Shown here piece after piece: positions 1 to 10,100 of a stretch of DNA of 64,000 nucleotides. The notes under the pieces are model-generated. The model had not been told where the DNA came from. It did no database searches and saw only the letters and a program-made list of their open reading frames with translations. The stretch is from Pseudomonas proteolytica (lineage in GTDB: Bacteria; Pseudomonadota; Gammaproteobacteria; Pseudomonadales; Pseudomonadaceae). How positions within the stretch are numbered: position 1 is the first letter of the stretch; every line of letters starts with the position of its first letter. The DNA is taken from contig NZ_VFEV01000013.1 in NCBI RefSeq assembly GCF_007858275.1, positions 62,001 through 126,000 of the forward strand, in the 5' to 3' direction. The translations under genes were made by a program, and so were the position numbers.

Positions 1-891
1 GTCGAAAATGCCGGTCGACAGGTAACGGTCGCCTCGGTCACAGATGATCGCGACGATCACCGCGTTTTCCAGTTCTGCAGACAAGCGCAACATGCCGGCC
101 ACAGCGCCACCCGAGGACACACCGCAGAAGATGCCTTCTTCACGGGCCAGGCGACGGGTGGTGTCTTCGGCTTCACGCTGGGCCATGTCGATGATGCGAT
201 CGACGCGGGCGGCGTTGTAGATCTTTGGCAGATACTCTTCGGGCCAGCGGCGGATGCCAGGGATCGCCGCGCCTTCCATCGGTTGCAGGCCAACGATCTG
301 GATCGCCGGGTTCTGCTCCTTGAGGTAGCGCGAGTTGCCCATGATGGTGCCGGTGGTGCCCATGGAGCTGACGAAATGGGTGATGGTGCCCTGGGTCTGG
401 CGCCAGATTTCCGGGCCGGTGCTGGCGTAGTGCGCTTCCGGGTTGTCACCGTTGGCGAACTGGTCCAGGACCTGGCCACGGCCTTCGGCGGCCATGCGCT
501 CGGCGAGATCGCGCGCGCCTTCCATGCCTTCTTCCGGGGTGACCAGCAACAGCTCGGCACCATAGGCGGTCATCGCCGCCTTGCGCTCGGCGCTGCCGTT
601 GTCGGGCATGATCAGGATCATCTTGTAGCCCTTGATCGCCGCGGCCATGGCCAGGGCAATCCCGGTATTGCCGGAGGTGGCTTCGATCAGGGTGTCGCCG
701 GGCTTGATCTGCCCACGCAACTCGGCGCGGGTGATCATCGACAACGCCGGGCGGTCCTTGACCGAGCCTGCCGGGTTATTACCCTCGAGCTTGAGCAGCA
801 AGGTATTGCTGGTGTTACCCGCCATGCGCTGCAAGCGGACCAGGGGGGTGTTGCCGACGCAATCGGCGATGGTTGGGTACTGCAAGGTCAT
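1..891 (-). CDS. cysM: Cysteine synthase B (CysM), 3' end cut by window edge
   Basis: PLP-dependent O-acetylserine sulfhydrylase of the CysM type, making cysteine from O-acetylserine and sulfide or thiosulfate in the cytoplasm. The reading frame starts at ATG 889-891 (MTLQYPTIADCVGNTP) and stays open to base 1, giving 297 residues, so only a few C-terminal residues should be missing. The Schiff-base lysine lies in SVKDRP (K45), the substrate loop is TSGNTG (72-77), and the C-terminal GIFCGVSSGG phosphate-binding loop is present. A CysK paralogue lies near the other end of the window (60997-61971); the N-terminal LQYPTIADCVGNTP and the loop sequences argue for CysM here. The promoter should lie in 892-1020. 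Confidence 0.93.
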   Translation of the reverse strand, partial: MTLQYPTIADCVGNTPLVRLQRMAGNTSNTLLLKLEGNNPAGSVKDRPALSMITRAELRGQIKPGDTLIEATSGNTGIALAMAAAIKGYKMILIMPDNGSAERKAAMTAYGAELLLVTPEEGMEGARDLAERMAAEGRGQVLDQFANGDNPEAHYASTGPEIWRQTQGTITHFVSSMGTTGTIMGNSRYLKEQNPAIQIVGLQPMEGAAIPGIRRWPEEYLPKIYNAARVDRIIDMAQREAEDTTRRLAREEGIFCGVSSGGAVAGMLRLSAELENAVIVAIICDRGDRYLSTGIFD

Positions 892-1020
892 GGCGTATTC
901 GCAATCCAGACTGCGGGGGCGCCTATCATACCGGCAAACGCTGGCGGGCCATATCACGCAAAGTGTGGTGCTTATAACTCAATGAACTAAAGCCAGGGCT
1001 GTTGTGGAGAGGGGACTGTT

Positions 1021-1158
1021 GTGGCGAGGGGGCTTGTCCCCCGCTGGGCTGCGCAGCAGCCCCAAAACATGCCACTTCGGTGTATCTGATAAAGCGCAGT
1101 GGATCTTAGGAATTGGGGCTGCTTCGCAGCCCAACGGGGGTGCAAGCCCCCTCGCCAC
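1021..1158. repeat. REP/BIME-like inverted repeat, 'gtggcgaggg' class
   Basis: The left arm GTGGCGAGGGGGCTTGTCCC continues into GGGCTGCGCAGCAGCCCC. The right arm is its near-complement, ending CCCCCTCGCCAC. A variable loop of about 50 bp lies between. Related copies sit at 16694-16825, 35894-36004 and 47270-47401. It fills most of the 306-bp gap between cysM and the adhesin 3' end. Confidence 0.85.
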
Positions 1159-1197
1159 GACAGCCCCTCTGCCACAACAGCTCCTTGGCCACAGGAG

Positions 1198-4100
1198 TTA
1201 CACGGTATCCACCTTCAATGAATGATCGTTGAGCATCCCATTAATGATGGTCGCCGTGTCTGCCCCACCCGCAATCAGGCCACCCGCCCCCGGTGTGACG
1301 CCGTATTGGGTCGCCAGGTTGACGCCGGCCAGGTCGATGGTCTGGGTAGCCGTGGCCCCTGCAACAGAGCTGATGTCGATGGTGGTCGTGCCGCTCACCA
1401 CCTTGAAGTGCAGGTAATCATCCAGGGACGCCGTCGTCGCATTCTCCCCTTGCAGCAATTGCGACAGGTCCAGCTTGTCGGTGCCCACGGTAAAGTCGGT
1501 GATGACGTCGTGCCCGCTACCGCCGGTGAGGTATTGGAAGGTGTCGGCACCCGCGCCGCCGGTCAGGGTGTTGTTGCCCGGACCACCGATCAGGATGTCA
1601 TCGCCGCCCTCGCCCTTGAGGGTGTCATTGCCCAGCCCGCCCGAGATCAGGTTGTTGCTGCCGTTGCCGGTCAGGAAGTCGTTGAAGTTGGAACCGATCA
1701 GGTTCTCCAAGGCCGTCAATGTATCGGTCCCGGCGCCCCCCGTGATTTGCCCTCCCTCCGTGCCAAGGTTGACGGTCACGCCCGACGTGGCATTGGCGTA
1801 ACTCACTGTATCGATGCCCGCACCGCCATCGAGCAGGTCATTGCCGATGCCACTGAACAGCAGGTCATTGCCATTGCCGCCGTGCATCTCGTTGTTGCCA
1901 TTGCCAGCACTCAGTACATCATTGCCATCGCCGCCATTGAGGATGTTGTTACCGGGCCCGGCCATGAGGATGTCATCACCGTTGGTACCGGTGAGGGTGG
2001 TGCCGGCCTGGTAGGTGATGTCTACGGCGGCGCTATCACTGCCGCCGTGGTTATCGCTGACCGAGTAGTTACCGTGGTAGTCCGGCGTGTAGTCCTCGGC
2101 GCCGGCGTAGTTGATCTTCATATTCAGTTGGTAGTTTTCTGAGCCATTGGCGTTGCCACCTGCTGGATTGGTGGTGTTGGCAATGTGAATCTGATAGCTG
2201 CCGCCCGTTAACGCAGTCAGCGTCGCGCCATCCGCGAGAGGGAGTTCTCCGCCACCGTTGAGCGAATAGGTCATGACGATGTTACCGACCGGCCGGTTGT
2301 GATCCAGGTTGAGGGTCTCCCCCGCCCTGAGTGTGACCGTCACGCGATCGTCGGCCGTAGCGCTGCCGACACTGCCGAGACTGCCGGTGATCGCAAGGAC
2401 TGCGGTCAGGGCCCCGATATCGGCAAACGAGGTACGTACATCCCCCAGGCTTGTACCGGTGACCGTTCTGTCCCCAGTCCCGGTAAACGCCGCACCCTTG
2501 GCCACCCAGCCGGTTGGAAAGCTGGTGGGGATAGCCGTCAGGTTGTCATGGTTGGCATCGCTGTCATTGGCCAGCAGCAACTGCGCAGGCACCACAATGT
2601 TGCCCGACAGGATATTGGTGATCACATGGTCATCACCGGCCACCGGTGCCACGTTGGGGTTGACCTTGACCACCAGGCTGGAGGTCGCCAGGTCGCCGTC
2701 GTTATCGCTGACGGTCACGCCAAAGGTTTCGGTGACCAGCGAGCCCGTCAATTTCGGCGGGTTGTAGCGGAACTCGCCGTTGTCCATGTCGACGATCAGC
2801 GTGCCGCCCTGGTTGGTGGTGATGGTAATACTGTTGCTGACGGTGTCGAACGTGCCGTGCCCGCCCGGCAGGTTGGCGCTCATCGAGCCCCCCGCCGCCG
2901 GGTTGTAGGTGTAGGTGATGCCATCCACAGTCAGGGATTTGACGAAGCCACCGTCGGCACCAAATGTGCCATCCGTCAGCAGGCTCCCCGTGACTGGCGC
3001 GCCCTGCACGGTGCCGGCCAGCACCGCATCCAGGCCCGCCAGGTTGGCCACCACTACCGCATTGGTATTGGTGTGGGTGCTGCCGTCGTAGGCCACCGGG
3101 TCCAGGTAAATGCTGTTGACACCCGCGCCCAGGCCAATGGCATAGGCCTTGATGCCGTTGGCATCGAGGAAGGCCCGCCATACGCCTTCTTCTGTGGCAT
3201 CGATACCGTCGCCGTACTCCGGGTTGACCACGTTGCCAGGGTTGTTCGGGTTATTGGTGTTGGACGTGGTGGGGTTACCGTCCGAGAAGAAGTACGCCAC
3301 GTTCTGCGCACCTTCCAGCTTGCCGGCGGTGCCGTACGCAGTCTGCGCAGTGCCCAGGGCCGAGTCGTAGTTGGTGCCATTGAACGCGGTGAGGCCGTTG
3401 ACCAGGGTCTTGGCCGTGGCGACGCTGACCCATTGGCTGCTCAACTGTTGCGAGCTGTCGTTGAAGGTCACGATCTGCACCTTCACGTCGCCCATATCGT
3501 CATAGCGGTTAAGCAACTGGGTGATGGACGCCTTGGCCAGGTCGAGCCGCGTACCGCCGGCCCCAGACGCGTCATTCATGCTGCCGGAAATGTCGATGAT
3601 CAGCAGCAGGTTGGAGTCCACCTCCGTCGCCGTGACCTCACGCGCGCTGGACACCACTATTGGCATGTCGTCGACAATACTCACCACGATGCTGCTGGTG
3701 GTGGAGTTGCCCAGTTGGTCGGTGACCTTGTAGGTGAAGGTCTCGGTCAGCACATTCGGCCCGTCATTGCTGTTGGGCAAGGTCTTCGGTGCCGACGTCA
3801 GGGTGTAGGTGTAGGTGCCATTGGCATTGAGCAGGATCTGCCCATAGCTGCCCGTCGCACTGCCGACCAGGCTGAAACTCAACGGGCCAGTGCCGCCGGT
3901 GGTCGAGCCCACCAGGGTGCCAGTGGCCGTTTCGCTGGTGGCGGTCGGGTCGCTGCCGATCACAGTGCCGGGCGCCAGGTCGAGGCCATCGAGTTTCAGG
4001 TCCAGGGCTTTTTCGTAGACCGTGACATCGCCATCGACGCTAGCCACCAGGCCGCTGTCGGCCACATTGATGGTCAAGGTCGTGGTGCTCAAGTCACCGT

Positions 4101-7100
4101 CTGCATCACGCACGGTGTAGACAAAGGTGTCCACGGCTCCCGGTGGGTTCACCGAGTTGGGGTTGCTGTGATACACGGCGTTGCCGTTCGCATCCAGGGT
4201 CAGGTAGCCGAAGCTGCCGGTGATATTCCCGCCCAGGCCACCACTGGCCGGCGTACCGACATTACTCCCTGCCCGCACCCCGACCACCGCACCCGCCAGG
4301 GTGGGGCTATCGGCACCGCCGACATCATTGCCCAACACATTGACGCTGACCACACCGCCCTCTGCTACCGAGCGCACATCGGGATTGGCGATGGGCAGGT
4401 CATCGATGATGTTGATATCGATCGTGCCCGTCGCCGTATTGGTGTCGTAATCGCTGGCCGTGACCGGAATTTGCTCGGACAGGCTGTTGGCACCGCTGGC
4501 ATTGGGGTGCGTTTCGTTGTCGAGCAGGGTGTAGCGGTAGCTGACCACCCCGGTGTTGGGGTCGTAGCCAGTGACAACAAAGCTGTTGCCCAGCAGGGTA
4601 CCTTCCGACAGCGGGAAGGTGGCAACCACCCCGTTGGTCACCACATTCAGGCCACCGACCGTGAGGTTTTTCAAACCGTCCAGGGCGGTCACGGTAAAGG
4701 TACCGGTCTGAGTCAACAAGGGCGTGTTCGGGTTGGAACCATCGACCAGGTTTTTTTCAAAGACGGTCAACTCCCCGCCAGTCAGATCCAGGCCGGTGAG
4801 CACTACCGGGTCGTTGTTGTTATGCACCTGGAGCACCAACTTGGCGGTGCTGGTATCGCCGTCACTGTCGTTCAACTGGTAGGTGAAAGTCTCGGTACCG
4901 TTCCCCCCGCCGTGCAGGGCGATAAATTGGGGGTCGGTCTTGTCGAGGGTGTAGGTGTAGCTGCCGTCGGCAAACAGTTGCAGTGTGCCGTAAGTACCGA
5001 CGATGGTGTTGGGCGTGACCGGGCCGGTGGCGACCCGATCAGCACCTTGCACATCGTTGCCCAGCACGCTGCCGGTCAGGGTCAGCTGGCTTTCAGAGGC
5101 CACGCCGCCGGGGTTGTCGTCGAAGGCTTTTGGCACATCGTCGACCACATTGACGTCCAACGTGCCCGTAGCGCCGCTGTTGTTGCTGTCGGTGGCAGTT
5201 ACCGCGAACGACTCACTGATGCTATTGGTGCCTGCGCCGGTTGGGTGGCTGTCAGTGCCGTTGAGGGTGTAGCTGTAGCTGATTACACCGGTGCTAGCGT
5301 TGTAGCCGGTGATGGTCAGGGTGTTGCCGAAACCGGTGGGTTCCGATTGCGGGAACGTCGCGGCGACGCCGTTGGTGACGACGCTGATACCGCCCACAGT
5401 GAGGTTTTTCAGGCCATCCAATGCGGTCACGGTGAAGGTGCCGGATTGGGTCAGAGCAGGCCCATCGATAGCGCTGCCCAACGGCAGGTTTTTCTCGTAG
5501 ACAGTGACTTCGCCGCCGTTTACTTCCAGGCCGGTCAGTACTACTGGGTCGTCGTTGTTATGCACCTGTAGCACCAGCTTGGCGGTGCTGGTGTCACCAT
5601 CGCTGTCGTTCAATTGATAGGTGAAGGTTTCAGTGCCGCTGCCACCGCCGTTCAGGGCGACAAACTGTGGATCGGTTTTGTCCAGGGTGTAGGTGTAGCT
5701 GCCGTCGGCGAAGAGCTGCAGGGTGCCGTAAGTACCGGTGAAGGTACCGGCAGTTACCGGGCCAGTGGCGATTCGATCCGCGCCTTGCACATCGTTGCCC
5801 AGCACGCTGCCATTGAGGATGAGCTGGCTTTCAGAGGCCACGCCGCCGGGGTTGTCGTCGAAGGCTTTTGGCACGTCATCAACCACATTGACGTCCAACG
5901 TACCCGTAGCGCCGCTGTTGTTGCTGTCGGTGGCAGTCACCGTGAACGACTCGCTGATGCTGTTAGTGCCTGCGCCGGTTGGGTGGCTGTCAGTGCCGTT
6001 GAGGGTGTAGCTGTAGCTGATTACACCAGTGCTAGCGTTGTAGCCGGTGATGGTCAGGGTGTTGCCGAAACCTGTTGGCTCCGATTGCGGGAAAGTCGCG
6101 GCGACGCCGTTGGTGACGACATTGATGCCGCCCACCGTCAGGTTTTTCAGGCCATCCAATGCGGTCACGGTGAAGGTGCCGGATTGGGTCAGAGCAGGCC
6201 CATCGATAGCGCTGCCCAACGGCAGGTTTTTCTCGTAGACGGTGACTTCGCCGCCGTTTACTTCCAGGCCGGTCAGTACCACAGGGTCGTCGTTGTTATG
6301 CACCTGTAGCACCAGCTTGGCGGTGCTGCTGTCGCCGTCGCTGTCGTTCAGTTGATAGGTGAAGGTTTCAGTGCCGCTGCCACCGCCGTTCAGGGCGACA
6401 AACTGTGGATCGGTTTTGTCCAGGGTGTAGGTGTAGCTGCCGTCGGCGAAGAGCTGCAGGGTGCCGTAAGTACCGGTGAAGGTACCGGCAGTTACCGGGC
6501 CAGTGGCGATTCGATCCGCGCCTTGCACATCGTTGCCCAGCACGCTGCCATTGAGGATGAGCTGGCTTTCAGAGGCCACGCCGCCGGGGTTGTCGTCGAA
6601 GGCTTTTGGCACATCGTCGACCACATTGACGTCCAACGTGCCCGTAGCGCCGCTGTTGTTGCTGTCGGTGGCAGTCACCGTGAACGACTCGCTGATGCTG
6701 TTAGTACCTGCGCCGGTTGGGTGGCTATCAGTACCGTTGAGCGTGTAGCTGTAGCTGATTACACCGGTGCTGGCGTTGTAGCCGGTGATGGTCAGGGTGT
6801 TGCCGAAACCGGTGGGTTCCGATTGCGGGAACGTCGCGGCGACGCCGTTGGTGACGACGCTGATACCGCCCACAGTGAGGTTTTTCAGGCCATCCAATGC
6901 GGTCACGGTGAAGGTGCCGGATTGGGTCAGAGCAGGCCCATCGATAGCGCTGCCCAATGGCAGGTTTTTCTCGTAGACGGTGACTTCGCCGCCGTTTACT
7001 TCCAGGCCCGTCAGTACCACTGGATCGTCGTTGTTATGCACCTGCAAGACGAGGTTGGCGGTACTGGTATCGCCGTCGCTGTCGTTCAGTTGGTAAGTGA

Positions 7101-10100
7101 AAGTCTCAGTCCCGCTGCCACCACCATTCAGGGCCATGAACTGTGGATCGGTCTTGTCCAGGGTGTAGGTGTAGCTGCCATCGGCAAACAGTTGCAGGGT
7201 CCCGTAGGTGCCAACAATGGTGTTTGGCGTGACCGGGCCGGTGGCGATACGGTCGGCGCCTTGTACGTCATTGCCCAGCACACTGCCATTGAGGATGAGC
7301 TGGCTTTCAGAGGCCACGCCGCCTGGGTTGTCGTCGAAAGCTTTTGGCACATCATCGACCACAGTGACATCCAGCGAACCATTGGCGCCGCTGTTGTTGC
7401 TGTCCGTGGCGACCACCGCAAACGACTCGCTGATGCTGTTGGCATCCGCGCCCGTTGGGTGACTGTCAGTGCCGTTGAGGGTGTAGCTATAGCTGATCAC
7501 ACCAGTACTGGCGTTGTAGCCGGTGATGGTCAGAGTGCTACCAAAACCGGTGGGCTCCGATTGCGGGAAGGTCGCGGCGACGCCGTTGGTGACGACATTG
7601 ATGCCGCCCACCGTCAGGTTTTTCAGTCCATCCAATGCGGTCACGGTGAAGGTGCCGGATTGGGTCAAAGCAGACCCATCGATAGCGCTGCCCAACGGCA
7701 GGTTTTTCTCGTAGACGGTGACTTCGCCGCCGTTTACTTCCAGGCCCGTCAGTACTACTGGGTCGTCGTTGTTATGCACCTGCAAGACGAGATTGGCGGT
7801 ACTGGTATCGCCGTCGCTGTCATTCAATTGATAAGTGAAAGTCTCAGTGCCGCTGCCACCGCCATTCAGGGCGATAAATTGTGGATCAGTCTTGTCGAGG
7901 GTGTAGGTGTAGCTGCCATCGGCAAACAGTTGCAGGGTCCCGTAGGTGCCAATAATGGTGTTTGGCGTGACCGGGCCGGTGGCGATACGGTCGGCGCCTT
8001 GTACGTCATTGCCCAGCACGCTGCCATTGAGGATGAGCTGGCTTTCAGAGGCCACGCCGCCTGGGTTGTCGTCAAAAGCTTTTGGCACATCGTCGACCAC
8101 ATTGACGTCCAACGTGCCCGTAGCGCCGCTGTTGTTACTGTCGGTGGCGGTCACCGCAAACGACTCACTGATGCTGTTGGCATCCGCGCCCGTTGGGTGA
8201 CTGTCAGTGCCGTTGAGGGTGTAGCTATAGCTGATCACACCAGTACTGGCGTTGTAGCCGGTGATGGTCAGAGTGTTACCAAAACCGGTGGGTTCCGATT
8301 GCGGGAAAGTCGCGGCGACGCCATTGGTGACGACGCTGATACCGCCCACAGTGAGGTTTTTCAGGCCATCCAATGCGGTCACGGTGAAGGTGCCGGATTG
8401 GGTCAGAGCAGTCCCATCGTTGGCGCTGCCCAACGGCAGGTTTTTCTCGTAGACAGTGACTTCCCCGCCGTTCACCTCAAGGCCCGTCAGTACCACTGGA
8501 TCGTCGTTGTTATGGACCTGCAAGACGAGATTGGCGGTACTGGTATCGCCGTCGCTGTCATTCAATTGATAAGTGAAAGTCTCAGTGCCGCTGCCACCGC
8601 CGTTCAGGGCGATAAATTGTGGATCAGTCTTGTCGAGGGTGTAGGTGTAGCTGCCATCGGCAAACAGTTGCAGGGTCCCGTAGGTGCCAACAATAGTGTT
8701 TGGCGTGACGGGGCCGGTGGCGACCCGATCAGCGCCTTGCACATCGTTGCCCAGCACGCTGCCGCTGAGGATGAGTTGGCTTTCAGAGGCCACTTGTCCA
8801 TTGGTATCGTCAGTAGCCTTGGGCACATCGTCGACCACGTTGACGTCCAACGAACCATTGGCACTGCTGTTGTTGCTGTCGGTGGCAGTTACCGCAAACG
8901 ACTCACTGATGCTATTGGCATCCGCGCCGGTTGGGTGGCTGTCAGTACCGTTGAGCGTGTAGCTATAGCTGATCACACCAGTACTGGCGTTGTAGCCGGT
9001 GATGGTCAGAGTGTTACCAAAACCGGTAGGTTCCGTTTGCGGGAAGGTCGCCGCCACGCCATTGGTGACGACGCTGATACCGCCCACAGTCAGGTTTTTC
9101 AGCCCATCCAATGCGGTCACGGTAAAGGTGCCGGATTGGGTCAAAGCAGTCCCATCGTTGGCGCTGCCCAACGGCAGGTTTTTCTCGTAGACAGTGACTT
9201 CCCCGCCGTTCACCTCAAGGCCCGTCAGTACCACTGGATCGTCGTTGTTATGCACCTGCAAGACGAGGCTGGCGGTACTGGTATCACCGTCGCTGTCGTT
9301 CAATTGATAAGTGAAGGTTTCAGTGCCGCTGCCGCCACCATTCAGAGCCATGAACTGTGGGTCGGTCTTATCGAGGGTGTACACATAGCTGCCGTCGGCG
9401 AAGAGCTGCAAGGTGCCATAAGTACCAGTGAACGTACCCGCAGTTACCGGGCCGGTGGCGACCCGATCCGCGCCTTGCACGTCATTGCCCAGCACGCTGC
9501 CAGTCAGGGTCAACAAGCTTTCAGACGCCACTTGCGCATTGCTGTCATCGGCAGCGGTCGGTACGTCGTCCACCACACTGATATGCAGCGTGCTGGTGGC
9601 CGTGCTGTTGTTGGTATCACTGGCGATCACGCTGAAGCTTTCGGTCAGTTCGTTCACCCCCGCCGCCGTTGGGTGCGCCTCGGTGCCGGTCAAGGTGTAG
9701 CTGTAGCTGATCACTCCGGTGGCCGGGTCAAAACCGGTGATGGTCAGGGTATTGCCCAGGCCGGTGGCGATCGATTGCGGGAAGCCGGCGGCAACACCAC
9801 CGGACACTACGCTGATACCGCCCACGGACAGGTTCTGCAAGCCGTCCGCTGCCGACACGGTCAGGCTGCCGGTGCGGGTCAGCGCGCCAGCGTCGGGGCT
9901 GCTGCCGTCCACCAGGTTCTTTTCATAAAGCGTCAGGTCGGCACCATTGATGCTGATGCCACCGATCACCACTGGATCGTCGTTGTTATGCACTTGCAGC
10001 ACCAGGTTGGCGGTGCTGCTGTCGCCATCGGCGTCGGTCAGGGTGTAGGTGAAGGTTTCCGTGCCGTTGCCACCGCCCTGCAGCGTGACAAAGTCAGGGT

